Positions 53,585-61,592 are shown, numbered from the stretch's first letter. The stretch is 64,000 bases of DNA from Sporosarcina aquimarina (GCF_023715615.1 NZ_JAMBOM010000002.1:372001-436000); one strand, 5' to 3'. Program-made: numbers and translations. The notes: generated by a model from the letters alone, not told the origin.

Positions 53585-54110
53585 AAAGATAACCCTCCTT
53601 TAAAATAGGTCTTAGCTCTTTTTTCGCTCTGTTTAAGTGCGATTTTACAGTTCCTTCCGGATAATTCATGAGTTTGGCAATTTCCTTAATGGACAGATCG
53701 TGATAATACCTCAAAAGAATTATGGTTTTAGCAGTTGGATTTATGAATTTGAGGGACTCTGATAGGTCTGCCGAATGCGTAATAAAATCAAAGTTTTCAG
53801 AAGCGTATAATTCAGTAAAGATCTCCTCATTGTCTGTAGTAAAATGGCGAGACTCTTTTCGAATAAAATCAACCGCTTTAAAAATTAGAATCTTTGTAAT
53901 CCAACTAGAAAAACTTTCCGGCTTTTTTAATGTCCTTATTGAAATATAGGCTGTATAAATTGTTTCTTGGTAAACATCAAGAGCATCTTGTTCATTTCTG
54001 ACGTATGCAAAAGCTGTTCTATACAGTTTTTGTCGCACAGAACTAATCAGTTGTTCAAATGATACATCATCACCTCTTTTTGCCTTTTTCACTAGTTTTG
54101 TTATATCCAT
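53577..54110 (-). CDS. ECF-type RNA polymerase sigma factor
   Basis: The 177-residue protein has sigma region 2 (QLISSVRQKLYRTAFAYVRNEQDALDVYQETIYTAY) and region 4 (KTIILLRYYHDLSIKEIAKLMNYPEGTVKSHLNRAKKEL). It should direct RNA polymerase to promoters of an extracytoplasmic stress regulon, usually including its own gene. ATG 54110 follows GAGAGGAG; the frame extends 23 codons upstream without a site. It overlaps the DUF4179 gene. Confidence 0.88.
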   Translation of the reverse strand: MDITKLVKKAKRGDDVSFEQLISSVRQKLYRTAFAYVRNEQDALDVYQETIYTAYISIRTLKKPESFSSWITKILIFKAVDFIRKESRHFTTDNEEIFTELYASENFDFITHSADLSESLKFINPTAKTIILLRYYHDLSIKEIAKLMNYPEGTVKSHLNRAKKELRPILKEGYLYE

Positions 54111-54288
54111 TTTGGTTCTCCTCTCCGTTATACAAGATAGTCGATTGAGGAAGTAAATCGGTTGCAAATTTTTAAACAAACAACATTTTCACTTCATCTA
54201 CAAGCTAGTTCAAGTTCTATAATTACAAGCTTCTTAGATATCTCTAACGAAACAAAAACGTCTACTACAACATACTAATCGAAAACAA

Positions 54289-54329
54289 AATAGCCTAATT
54301 CCTCTGTTTTAGCGAGGAACCAGACTATT
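54289..54329. terminator. Terminator-like hairpin upstream of the sigma gene
   Basis: AATAG...TTCCTC (54289-54304) pairs with GAGGAA...CTATT (54314-54329). Nearby (54350-54390) are scraps of boundary repeat such as GGGTGCACCC. No further gene lies in 54111-54404. Confidence 0.6.
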
Positions 54330-54404
54330 GAATATTCACAAGACTGCCCATTTGAGGGTGCACCCTAATTTATTACTGCCCCTATGTATTGCCAATGACA
54401 TGAC

Positions 54405-54750
54405 TCACTTTTTAGTCTTAAACTTAACAAAATACATAACCACAATTACTATGAGTGAACTTAATATGGAATAACGTGCGAGACTAAAGAAAAATTAAAA
54501 AATAATTTTTTCTCTCTGTAATCGGACAATCTAATCTTTTCACCAGATAAACTTTGTATCCCAAATTCAGGAGCTACTTGATTGTTTTCAAGAACTATAT
54601 TTAAATCACTACTCAACACTTCGGATTCACCAAGAGCTGTCACGTATCCCTTTTCAAAAAAGTAAATGAGTTCATGTTCATGGTCATGTTCTTCAACAGC
54701 AATTAAATCATTAAACAACACTCTTTAAGTGGTGTATCGTAAAATCGCAT
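54405..54750 (-). pseudogene. Broken redoxin gene fused to a copy of a small peptide gene
   Basis: ATG 54750 has AAAGGAG upstream and reads MRFYDTPLKE before a frameshift near 54720. The following frame encodes EEHDHEHELIYFFEKGYV and a redoxin-like segment (VAPEFGIQSLSGEKIRLSDY) that stops short of the CXXC site. Its end runs, out of frame, into a sequence (54405-54480) nearly the same as the 29-residue peptide gene at 59318-59407 (ILSSLIVIVVMYFVKFKTKK). This indicates deletion and fusion between array units. Confidence 0.6.
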
Positions 54751-54784
54751 TTTAAGATATCTCCTTTACTAGGTCTGCTCTGTA

Positions 54785-54843
54785 AAATGGCCATATTGCT
54801 GAACGCGGACAAATTCTTGTTGCGAAATTGCCCACGATTATAA
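54785..54843 (-). repeat. Array boundary repeat (type 2)
   Basis: Minus strand: TCGTGGGCAATTTCGCAACA, AGAATTTGTCCGCGTTCAG, CAATATGGCCATTTTA. It lies between the stop of the 63-residue gene and the redoxin remnant. Confidence 0.72.
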
Positions 54844-54866
54844 AAAGTATAAAAAGTTTTTTTCCA

Positions 54867-55058
54867 CTAGTTTCTGCTCATTTTAGCATTTCCAGATTTA
54901 CTTTGAGGATGATTTTTCTTTTGGTTTAAAATTATTAAAGGTATTCCAATAATCGCTGCAATTAAAACCGGAATAAACAGTTTACTCATGAGGCTATAAA
55001 GCAACACGACAGTAAAAATCACAACGATTAAAGAGTGAGAAGCATAGTATTTTTTCAA
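54867..55058 (-). CDS. 63-residue two-helix membrane protein
   Basis: The product has two hydrophobic segments (about 8-25 and 27-45) and a basic C-terminal tail (NQKKNHPQSKSGNAKMSRN). The TTG start has AAGGAAGGAAT upstream. No family is recognised. Array 2 unit with boundary repeats on both sides. Confidence 0.58.
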   Translation of the reverse strand: MKKYYASHSLIVVIFTVVLLYSLMSKLFIPVLIAAIIGIPLIILNQKKNHPQSKSGNAKMSRN

Positions 55059-55084
55059 TTTAATTCCTTCCTTTCTTCATTTTT

Positions 55085-55140
55085 ATGTGGACCTAGTGTG
55101 GCATGATCCTTATCCCGCAATCGCTCACGTTAGTTGGTTT
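55085..55140 (-). repeat. Array boundary repeat (type 2)
   Basis: Minus strand: CTAACGTGAGCGATTGCGGG, ATAAGGATCATGCCACA, CTAGGTCCACAT. Confidence 0.75.
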
Positions 55141-55218
55141 ACTTAATAATAGATTTTATATCCGAAGCGAATTTTTTTAGGGGGTGTATTTCTTTTTGGG
55201 CTGAATTATATTTGTCTT

Positions 55219-56685
55219 CTAGATTAATTTTGGGCTTTTCCGATGTTTTGTAGCTTGTTCAAAAGCATACGCTAATTTAATTAATATCCCTTCACTAAAG
55301 GCGCCACCTGCAAAAGTTATACCAAATGGTCTTCCACTTTCCTTGTATCCAGCAGGTAGAGCTATCGATGGATACGCGGCTTTAGCACAGATTGTTGAAC
55401 CTATATATGAGGGGAAAAGTATTGCATCAAGATCATACTTTTTCAAAGCAAAATCAATCCCATATTGGGAAAAATATAAATCCTCTAGTTTTGCATTTAA
55501 ATAGTCCGGATTACTTAACGTATTGGGTAATACAACAATTTCCTCCAACTTATTCTGCCCGTATTTCAATGCTCTGTCTGCAATCCTCTTGTTAAACTGA
55601 ATCAGTTCACTTATTGAATGTATAGGTAAATGTGAAGGGAGTTTGGAAAGATAATTTTCTAGGCTATGTTTCAACTCCGATAGTAGTACTTCCCTTTTCC
55701 ACTCTCTATGATAAGAAGGGATTTCTATATCTTCAATGACCAGGGCACCTTCTTCATTTAAGGTCTGTATGGCATGCTCAAACAATTCCGCGTCATATTC
55801 TTCAGATTCATAAAACGTTTTAGAACCACCTTTGAATACACCAATTTTCGCTCCATTCAATCCCTGGAGGTCTAAAAATTCCGAATAATCCAATCGTGAT
55901 ATTCCTTCATACTTATGGGTAGCGGGGTCATGTTTATCAACACCAACTAAAGCACCCAATAAAATAGATGCGTCCTTAACAGTTCTTGCCATTGGCCCCG
56001 CCGTATCCTGAGAATATGTAAAAGGGATTATACCTTGTCGGCTTATTAAACCCACAGTGGGTTTAATGCCGACTACCGAGTTTTGAATAGCAGGACTAAG
56101 AATTGATGCATCTGTTTCAGTCCCTACGGATAATACGGAGAAATTTGCAGCTACAGCCACAGCCGAACCTGAACTTGATCCACCAACAAAAAGATTAGCA
56201 TCTCCATATGGATTTAATACTTGCCCACCTCTGGAACTATAGCCTGCCCACATTGTATTTGACATCCCATTAGCTAGTTCGGTCATATTAGCCTTACCCA
56301 AGATTACTGCACCAGCGTTACGGAGCTTTTCAACAAGGAATGCATCATTACTACTAATATGATTCTCTAATGCAAGTGTTCCTGCACTAGTATGCATTGA
56401 ATCATTCGTTTCAATATTGTCTTTCAGAACAACAGGAATACCGTGTAAAGGACCTCTAACACCCTTCACCTTTCGTTCATGGTCTAATGCTTCAGCAATG
56501 AATATTGCATCAGGATTTATTTCAAGAATAGAATTTATTTTAGGACCATCTTGGTCATACTCTGCTATTCTGTGAAGATAATACATAATCAACTCTTTGG
56601 AGGTCACTTCTCCGTTTTCTATGGCTTCTTGAATTTCATTAATAGTTAATTCTTCCTTAAAAAAATTATTAAACTCTATTTCCAA
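55219..56685 (-). CDS. Amidase family protein
   Basis: The 488-residue protein is an amidase-signature enzyme: GGSSSGSAVAVAANF (about 167-181) holds the cis-Ser and nucleophile Ser, SLSVGTETDASI follows, and the catalytic Lys is in VVLKDN (about 85). It hydrolyses an amide; the substrate is unknown (family includes GatA, indoleacetamide hydrolases and others). The TTG start follows AAAGGAG by seven bases. It is the largest array 2 unit and the only one of normal enzyme size. Confidence 0.88.
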   Translation of the reverse strand: MEIEFNNFFKEELTINEIQEAIENGEVTSKELIMYYLHRIAEYDQDGPKINSILEINPDAIFIAEALDHERKVKGVRGPLHGIPVVLKDNIETNDSMHTSAGTLALENHISSNDAFLVEKLRNAGAVILGKANMTELANGMSNTMWAGYSSRGGQVLNPYGDANLFVGGSSSGSAVAVAANFSVLSVGTETDASILSPAIQNSVVGIKPTVGLISRQGIIPFTYSQDTAGPMARTVKDASILLGALVGVDKHDPATHKYEGISRLDYSEFLDLQGLNGAKIGVFKGGSKTFYESEEYDAELFEHAIQTLNEEGALVIEDIEIPSYHREWKREVLLSELKHSLENYLSKLPSHLPIHSISELIQFNKRIADRALKYGQNKLEEIVVLPNTLSNPDYLNAKLEDLYFSQYGIDFALKKYDLDAILFPSYIGSTICAKAAYPSIALPAGYKESGRPFGITFAGGAFSEGILIKLAYAFEQATKHRKSPKLI

Positions 56686-56751
56686 TAGTAGGCTCCTTTG
56701 TACTTCGTTTTTATTAATAAATAATCATTCTATATTTTTAATATTTTTTTA

Positions 56752-56807
56752 ATTAAATGTCCTTATTGCGACATCGTCGCGTTACTGAAATTCCAACGAT
56801 TCTGTTA
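56752..56807 (-). repeat. Array boundary repeat (diverged)
   Basis: Immediately after the TAA of the next gene the minus strand reads TAACAGAATCGTTGGAATTT, CAGTAACGCGACGATGT, CGCAATAAGGACATTTAAT. The right arm matches the GGACCATTT type. The stop codon abuts the repeat. Confidence 0.65.
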
Positions 56808-57020
56808 TTAAGGATTCATATCGCAATCAAAATTAGTAATACTAAGCCAAGATTTTTCAACTATTGGTAAACCACCTTTGTCGTAACAACCATTAGACAT
56901 TGCACGATTTTCACTATAAGTAAAATACATTTGTGAAATTACTAAAAAACCAACTACGACTATTAAAGTTGAAATTGTAATTGCCTTTCCCTGATTTGAC
57001 ATCCACTGTTTAATCTTCAA
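56808..57020 (-). CDS. 70-residue single-helix membrane protein
   Basis: The product has one membrane segment (about 14-34) and a short external domain with two cysteines (SNGCYDKGG and TNFDCDMNP) that could form a disulfide. The start is TTG with AAGGAG ten bases upstream. No family is recognised. Array 2 unit. Confidence 0.6.
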   Translation of the reverse strand: MKIKQWMSNQGKAITISTLIVVVGFLVISQMYFTYSENRAMSNGCYDKGGLPIVEKSWLSITNFDCDMNP

Positions 57021-57059
57021 AGTTTAATCACTCCTTCTTATTAAATTATCATAGTGCTT

Positions 57060-57115
57060 AAAATTGTCCGATTGCTGCACAAACCCCATGCTAGAATCTC
57101 GCCCAATTACGGAAC
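57060..57115 (-). repeat. Array boundary repeat (diverged)
   Basis: Minus strand: AATTGGGCGAGATTCTAGCA, TGGGGTTTGTGCAG, CAATCGGACAATTTTAAG. It abuts the GC-rich element at 57128-57256. Confidence 0.6.
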
Positions 57116-57127
57116 AGTCTGCAACCC

Positions 57128-57256
57128 GTTGATTTCCGTTCCGGGCGGACGCGTTCCGCGGGCACGTCTTCAGCCTCTTCACTACGCTACGCTTCGTTGC
57201 GAGGTCTTCAGCTCGCGCTGTTCCCGCTGGAGTCACCGCCTTCCACTCCAATCAAC
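57128..57256 (+). repeat. Dispersed GC-rich element, copy 7
   Basis: 129 bp from GTTGATTTCCG to AATCAAC, nearly the same as copy 1 at 12148-12271 including outer flanks on both sides, although 45 kb apart in the other array. Confidence 0.85.
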
Positions 57257-57297
57257 TAGAGTACACTATCAAAAATTCCCACTCTATTAGGAAACGA

Positions 57298-57605
57298 TTA
57301 TTTTATAAGCAACTCTCCTATGAATGGGGTAACATACCCCAAGACAAACAAAACGATGGCAAGGTAAAGGACAGTTCCAGCTATTGGCAGATACCATTTT
57401 TTCTTCTTGGATTTGTATTGGAGCCAATAATTAACTGCCCACAGGACGAACATAAAACCAATAGAACAGTTTCGAAATGCTTTATCGATAGGATCATCTA
57501 TAGGTGCGCTAACACTAAAACTAGCGATTAGCAAAAAAGACATATAAATCCCAATAGTATAACATTGACGATATGGACGGAAATATGGTAAGAGCTGTTA
57601 TTCAT
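57298..57605 (-). pseudogene. Small membrane protein gene, probably frameshifted near its start
   Basis: The main frame (57298-57543) encodes 81 residues with three to four hydrophobic segments (SFLLIASFSVSAPIDDPIDK, FMFVLWAVNYWLQYKSKKKK, YLAIVLFVLGYV). The ATG at 57543 has no ribosome binding site. Upstream in the same frame are further protein-like residues (LLPYFRPYRQCYTIGIY), while the well-placed ATG at 57605 (after GGTGGAGAG) is in another frame. One inserted base would join them. Family unknown. Confidence 0.5.
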
Positions 57606-57651
57606 TAACTCTCCACCCTCGATTATTTACAATCTCATTCTTCTTCATCAA

Positions 57652-57712
57652 AATGTCCCAATTCTTCAATGCAGGGCGCATATCTTTATTCCAGATAAGC
57701 GCCCTATTGTGG
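57652..57712 (-). repeat. Array boundary repeat (type 2)
   Basis: Minus strand: ATAGGGCGCTTATCTGGAAT, AAAGATATGCGCCCTGCAT, TGAAGAATTGGGACATTTT. GGGCGC and GCGCCC form a perfect inner stem. Confidence 0.75.
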
Positions 57713-57743
57713 TAAATAGTTTATTATAGTCTTACCAAATAAT

Positions 57744-58047
57744 TCACGACCACCGAGAAAATATCTCGATTTCATAGTGCTCTAAATCATCTTTAGACAA
57801 TTTGGCTTTTAAATACTTTTCAATTTCAGGTATATCATTTTTATCGTATACGTCTATCGTTATAACAGGATCAGTAATGCCAATTTGAGTACTTTGCACT
57901 TCATATTTAGCCCACAATGAATCCATAACCAGCTCTGTACTATATGGCTCTTTTTGCACGAACCAAAATACCACAGATATTACAATAACACTCGTTAAAA
58001 TTATTGATCCTAAGTTTCTTTTAACACCATTTTTTTCTCTTCCTCAT
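57744..58047 (-). pseudogene. Small signal-anchored protein gene with a slip in a 7-A run
   Basis: ATG 58047 opens MRKRKK..., then a run of seven A (plus-strand T 58030-58036) throws the frame to a stop. With one A less the frame continues through KRNLGSIILTSVIVISVVFW (a membrane anchor) into a 65-residue domain ending EHYEIEIFSRWS and a stop at 57744. The part from a GTG at 57974 onward is open but lacks a ribosome binding site. Family unknown. Confidence 0.55.
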
Positions 58048-58054
58048 TTACTTC

Positions 58055-58104
58055 TCACAAAATGGCCCTTTTGCTTAAGCTTCTTTCATAATCAATTGGT
58101 TAGA
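58055..58104 (-). repeat. Array boundary repeat (diverged)
   Basis: Minus strand: CTAACCAATTGATTATGAAA, GAAGCTTAAG, CAAAAGGGCCATTTTGTG. The right arm is exact, the left weak. Confidence 0.6.
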
Positions 58105-58114
58105 ATTTATACCT

Positions 58115-58789
58115 TTAAAACTGTTCCTGCAAATCATGTTCAGAAATAGGATTATAAAGCGACTGATCCACGTTAGTCATAACAGCCCAGTACCTATCAC
58201 CATACGACCAATGCCACCATTCAGTAAAGTAGTTAACAAAGCCAGCTGACTGAAGAGCATGTGCTAAAATTTGACGATTTCGTATTGCTTGTTCAGTGAT
58301 ATTTTTTGCATCCAAAAAAGTTGCATTTTCCGTTTCATGTGGAATTGCATCGAAAACTGTACCAAGATCTAGTTCAATATTATTTGAATTAATTAAGGTT
58401 AAATCTATTGCACCACCTGTTGAATGTGGTGCTACATCTGGGGGTGCCACGTACTTAGATGCCTCACCCCTTAAAAATTCTAAATCATGATTTAAAGTAT
58501 TTTCTTTCACACGCTGTATCGACCTCTCATAAGCTAACTCTTGAATATGTAATGGTCTATAACCTTCCTTAATTAAAAAACGAATATCTTTTGGAAGAAA
58601 CTTTTTAGCTACAGTAAGTTTTTCGGCTACGGAAAGGCGAACAAAAGAAAAGTAATGACTTCTGTTGGAAAGTGATTGATCCACTATGATTTCCGAATCA
58701 AAGTTGATTAGGTCTACAAATGGCTCTTGAGAAAATGGCACACTAATTTCAGAAACTAATGGATCACTCATTAATATTTTTTTTGCCAT
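58115..58789 (-). CDS. M15D-type D-Ala-D-Ala dipeptidase (VanX-like)
   Basis: The 224-residue protein has the VanX/DdpX motifs: EGYRPLHIQELAY, SXHXXGXAXD as APHSTGGAIDL (about 119-128, zinc ligands His and Asp) and EWWHWSYGDRYWA (about 188-200, catalytic Glu and third zinc ligand His). It should cleave D-Ala-D-Ala or a related dipeptide. There is no signal peptide. No vanHA-type partners are near, so a role in glycopeptide resistance is not indicated. ATG follows AAAGGAAGG. Array 2 unit. Confidence 0.86.
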   Translation of the reverse strand: MAKKILMSDPLVSEISVPFSQEPFVDLINFDSEIIVDQSLSNRSHYFSFVRLSVAEKLTVAKKFLPKDIRFLIKEGYRPLHIQELAYERSIQRVKENTLNHDLEFLRGEASKYVAPPDVAPHSTGGAIDLTLINSNNIELDLGTVFDAIPHETENATFLDAKNITEQAIRNRQILAHALQSAGFVNYFTEWWHWSYGDRYWAVMTNVDQSLYNPISEHDLQEQF

Positions 58790-58894
58790 TTTGGCTTTCC
58801 TTCCTTTCTAATAATGACTTTTTGGAGTATGAACAATACTTCTAAGCAAACTCTTTTTAGATATTAGAACTTTTACACAATCGGTTCGGTTCAT

Positions 58895-58965
58895 TTCAGA
58901 ATCTGGTTCGTTTGATGCGCAAACCTTGTATTGTTAAAGCCCCCCATTTGGGAACAGTTCTTCTT
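58895..58965 (-). repeat. Array boundary repeat (type 2, diverged)
   Basis: Minus strand: ATGGGGGGCTTTAACAATAC, AAGGTTTGCGCATCAAACG, AACCAGATTCTG. It matches the repeat at 49683-49732 in its right half. Confidence 0.55.
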
Positions 58966-58995
58966 CAGCAACTTCCCCAGTTTATAAGACAGGCG

Positions 58996-59208
58996 TTATT
59001 GAAATATATCAGGTTCATCTATAACGATACTTCCCGCTATATTAATCTTATCCCAAATCCACATCTGATAAATTCGATCGAGTTCAACTCCTAATTCTTT
59101 TTCATCCAGACTTTCATCGATCTCTAATTCTTCAAAAGTAAATATCTCTCTTACCTCAGTGCCTTCGAATGTACTACTGGCAAATGAAAAAGTTACTGTT
59201 TTAACCAG
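58996..59208 (-). CDS. Possible 70-residue protein, start uncertain
   Basis: A minus-strand frame ends at TAA 58996 and encodes TVTFSFASSTFEGTEVREIF, FEELEIDESLDEKELG and WIWDKINIAG..., an acidic compact protein. It resembles a small uncharacterised family in Bacillales (DUF7167-like, from memory). No ATG, GTG or TTG lies near GGAGTG; CTG at 59208 or GTT at 59205 would be the first codons after it, and an ATG 30 bases further up is in another frame. The start is therefore unusual or broken. Confidence 0.45.
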   Translation of the reverse strand: MVKTVTFSFASSTFEGTEVREIFTFEELEIDESLDEKELGVELDRIYQMWIWDKINIAGSIVIDEPDIFQ

Positions 59209-59242
59209 TTCACTCCACTCCCACTAATCATACTTTTTTCTA

Positions 59243-59308
59243 AATCTGGCTCTATTATTGAATAGGTGCAGATCCTATATACCAGAATTGCACCAATTGC
59301 TTGCCTAT
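59243..59308 (-). repeat. Array boundary repeat (type 2)
   Basis: Minus strand: TTGGTGCAATTCTGGTATAT, AGGATCTGCACCTATTCAA, TAATAGAGCCAGATTTAG. GGTGCA and TGCACC pair. Confidence 0.75.
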
Positions 59309-59317
59309 GATATGAAT

Positions 59318-59407
59318 TCACTTTTTAGTATTAAACTTAACAAAATACATCACTACAACTAATAGGAGTACAATTAATATGGAATAAAGTACGAGAACAT
59401 TAGTCAT
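59318..59407 (-). CDS. 29-residue membrane peptide
   Basis: ATG 59407 opens 29 codons: a hydrophobic core (LVLYSILIVLLLVVVMYFV) and a basic end (KFNTKK). The ribosome binding site is weak (ATCAAG). A diverged second copy of its last 24 codons is fused to the redoxin remnant at 54405-54480, with conserved end (MYFVKF.TKK), which suggests that the peptide is or was coding. Function unknown; a small toxin-like peptide is conceivable but unsupported. Confidence 0.45.
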   Translation of the reverse strand: MTNVLVLYSILIVLLLVVVMYFVKFNTKK

Positions 59408-59439
59408 TTACTTGATTCTATAATTCGCCATAAAAGGAA

Positions 59440-59550
59440 TATTTCCCGTCATAATGTCAGTTTGAAGCAATACTTACTGCTTGCTCTTGTGTTATCTCAC
59501 TATAATTGTAATCCTTAATAACTCCCCCTTCATATTTCTAATACCTATCT
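59440..59550 (-). pseudogene. Short gene remnant
   Basis: The minus strand reads EGGVIKDYNYSEITQEQAVS then stops, with no start nearby. The EITQEQAVSIA piece resembles a PepSY-type segment. It is probably a scrap of an array gene. Confidence 0.3.
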
Positions 59551-59560
59551 GACCTTCCGC

Positions 59561-59620
59561 AATCTGGCCTGATTGTTTAATGTGCGCTACTCCTTGTTCC
59601 AGACTAGTGCCCAATTTCGG
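59561..59620 (-). repeat. Array boundary repeat (type 2)
   Basis: Minus strand: TTGGGCACTAGTCTGGAACA, AGGAGTAGCGCACATTAAA, CAATCAGGCCAGATTG. Confidence 0.72.
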
Positions 59621-59639
59621 AATATCTATCCTTAAAAAA

Positions 59640-60119
59640 TCACACAAATCCTTGCATTCTGATTACCTTTCCATTCACTTCAAGGCCAATTTCATTCATA
59701 CCAATTTTACAATAAAATTTAATTGCAGAGATGTTGGTTGGGGATACCCTTAAATGAAATTCATTAATATTATTGTCTTTAAAAAACTCTCTTGCATAGT
59801 CATCTAATTTTTGACCTTTGCTCTTGCTCCGTTCCTCTGAAATTAGATAATACAAGTGAACGTAACCTATATTTTTACCCTCGTATTCCCTAATTGTTAA
59901 TTCAATTTGCCCCACATATTTATTGTCTTCCATAACTAAAACAAAACCATTTGGGTTATCGACTATTTTTTCTTTTAACCAATGTAGGTAATCTTCTTCA
60001 TCAAAATCAATTCCATCACCAAAACTTACTTCAAACGAATCTCTTCGGAATTTAGTCACTATTTCACGATGCTTTTCTGAATCTAGGTTAATATTTACAA
60101 ACTGAAGAATGTTTCTCAC
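59640..60119 (-). CDS. GNAT acetyltransferase, possible AUU start
   Basis: The 156-159-residue protein has the GNAT core IGYVHLYYLISEERSKSKGQKLDDYAREFF and NISAIKFYCKIGMNEIG. The substrate is unknown. The frame runs on through the upstream boundary repeat, so the start must be inside. GTG 60119 has no site; an ATT at 60110 lies six bases after GGGGTG and would give (M)LQFVNINLD, the N-terminus I would expect from relatives. I report from GTG but consider ATT likely. Confidence 0.75.
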   Translation of the reverse strand: MRNILQFVNINLDSEKHREIVTKFRRDSFEVSFGDGIDFDEEDYLHWLKEKIVDNPNGFVLVMEDNKYVGQIELTIREYEGKNIGYVHLYYLISEERSKSKGQKLDDYAREFFKDNNINEFHLRVSPTNISAIKFYCKIGMNEIGLEVNGKVIRMQGFV

Positions 60120-60146
60120 CCCATTAAAATCACATTTTAATCTTAA

Positions 60147-60195
60147 AAAAAATGGCCCGATTGGAGGAAAAACCTTATGCGGCAATTCCCCCTTA
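60147..60195 (-). repeat. Array boundary repeat
   Basis: Starting at the stop of the next gene the minus strand reads TAATAAGGGGGAATTGCCGC, ATAAGGTTTTTCCTCC, AATCGGGCCATTTT. Both arms are clear. Confidence 0.75.
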
Positions 60196-60597
60196 TTAGT
60201 TGAATGTCATTTGTTTTTTTGTGATTCTGCTTATTAATTCATCAATTGTTCCATTACTCTTTTTGACACTTGATAAATGATAAAATGTGCTAGTTGTTTC
60301 TAAATTATTTAGATCGTCATTTGGTGAATGAAGATATACTTTTTTTCCTTGACCGAGTGCAATTCCAAATTCAATATGGCTTCCTTTTCCAGCTGGCAAT
60401 AAAACTATAATAAAATCGGCATCTAAAACCGCATTTTTTTCATGGAATCCTATTTCCTTCAAATCTGCAATCGTTGAAGCATCTTCGTTCTTAGTCCAAT
60501 CATACGTATGAATAAACCCCTTATCTACTAATCTCGTGCTTACATGGCGAACTAAATCAATATTCTTGAGGCTAGATGCTACATAAAACTTTTTAAT
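60196..60597 (-). CDS. Nucleoside 2-deoxyribosyltransferase-like protein with AUU start
   Basis: The 133-codon frame starts ATT-AAA-AAG at 60597, seven bases after GGAGG. It encodes KKFYVASSLKNIDLVRHVST at the N-terminus and DADFIIVLLPAGKGSHIEFG in the middle, the layout of small deoxyribosyltransferase-like proteins (SSL loop, GKGSHIEFGIALG motif). Without the ATT, the first usable start (TTG 60462) would remove the first 45 residues including the nucleotide-binding strand. The substrate is unknown. Array 2 unit. Confidence 0.7.
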   Translation of the reverse strand: MKKFYVASSLKNIDLVRHVSTRLVDKGFIHTYDWTKNEDASTIADLKEIGFHEKNAVLDADFIIVLLPAGKGSHIEFGIALGQGKKVYLHSPNDDLNNLETTSTFYHLSSVKKSNGTIDELISRITKKQMTFN

Positions 60598-60614
60598 TTG
60601 AATTCCTCCCTACA

Positions 60615-60682
60615 CTTAGATAAAATGGTCCGATTCTGCTATGTAGCTGTTCAGCTAATGCGCTCGTTAACGGCACTCCCTT
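60615..60682 (-). repeat. Array boundary repeat (type 1-like)
   Basis: Minus strand: GTTAACGAGCGCATTAGCTG, AACAGCTACATAG, CAGAATCGGACCATTTTA. AGCTG and CAGCT form an additional small stem. Confidence 0.7.
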
Positions 60683-61457
60683 ATGCCGTAAAAGGACCTT
60701 TTGTTGAATAAGATATTTTAGGAAACCCAGCCCGACTCCATAACCATAGCGGAGTATGTACATCAATCGGTGCTAATTCGCTTCCTTCAAGAGCTTTTCC
60801 CCAAGCAGATGCAACAGTTATTCGGTCATCTACTCCACCATTAAGTACATCTTCTGAACATAATCCCAATTTCACAGTGGCTTTTAGAATATGCGTATCT
60901 GGAGCAATAGTAATTAGTTCCCGCGATCTCCAGGAAACTTGTGTATAGCTTTCCAAAACATATAACCAATAATTAAATATCTTTGGACCAGAAAGGTATG
61001 GGAATTCTGGCTTTCTTGATACTTGCATTATCTCTTTCAGGGGTGAAATGTCGAATTGAACAGACTCAATTAATCCCTGCACATTTCCTTGTTCCGATGA
61101 TTTTACAATCCCTTTGGCAACACGTTGCCAAATTTCAGGATGACGATTCGGTTGTAGTCCGACACGATGTAGTAATAACGCTTCACGAAGTTCGTCTGTA
61201 TTTTTGTTTACAACAAGAATAGGATTAAATATCCACTTCGTTTGTGGATCTTGATATGCGTTAACAACGGACTCCCACAACGAATAAGAATTTCTCTGAT
61301 AATTTAAGGACATGGCAAGTGTTAAAACATCCATTAGTTCATTTTCTTTAACTACATCAACCAATACATCCTCGGGCATTATTTCTCCGCCTAAAAGTCC
61401 ATCTGAGTGCATTTGTATCAAAGCATTTACATTTTTTAAAAGTTCGTTATTCTCCAC
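60681..61457 (-). CDS. Uncharacterised protein, HhH/DNA-glycosylase-like features
   Basis: The 258-residue soluble protein has a helical segment followed by LSGPKIFNYWLYVLE (about 165-180), IAPDTHILKATVKLGL (about 193-208) and a C-terminal PIDVHTPLWLWSRAGF. The GPKI...DTH arrangement recalls HhH-GPD-type DNA glycosylases, but I cannot confirm the fold. GTG 61457 follows GGGGGAA by five to six bases; the frame's upstream TTG lies in that site. Array 2 unit. Confidence 0.6.
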   Translation of the reverse strand: MENNELLKNVNALIQMHSDGLLGGEIMPEDVLVDVVKENELMDVLTLAMSLNYQRNSYSLWESVVNAYQDPQTKWIFNPILVVNKNTDELREALLLHRVGLQPNRHPEIWQRVAKGIVKSSEQGNVQGLIESVQFDISPLKEIMQVSRKPEFPYLSGPKIFNYWLYVLESYTQVSWRSRELITIAPDTHILKATVKLGLCSEDVLNGGVDDRITVASAWGKALEGSELAPIDVHTPLWLWSRAGFPKISYSTKGPFTA

Positions 61458-61521
61458 TATATTTCCCCCCAAAAACGATGCTATCTAATTAATTCTCTTA
61501 TGAATGGCAAACGCCTTCTTC

Positions 61522-61592
61522 GTCTATATGGCACGTTTGCGGTATAGATGTATTTACTTATTAAGCAATCTCCTCAATAGTTAAATGATTAT
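61522..61592 (-). repeat. Array boundary repeat (type 1)
   Basis: Minus strand: TTTAACTATTGAGGAGATTG, CTTAATAAGTAAATACATC, TATACCGCAAACGTGCCATA. It matches the central AATAAG and CTATA of other type 1 copies. Confidence 0.72.

Noticed and set aside
58115-58789. Glycopeptide resistance cluster around the VanX-like gene
   Set aside because: No vanH, vanA-type ligase, vanS or vanR genes are nearby; it is an isolated array unit.
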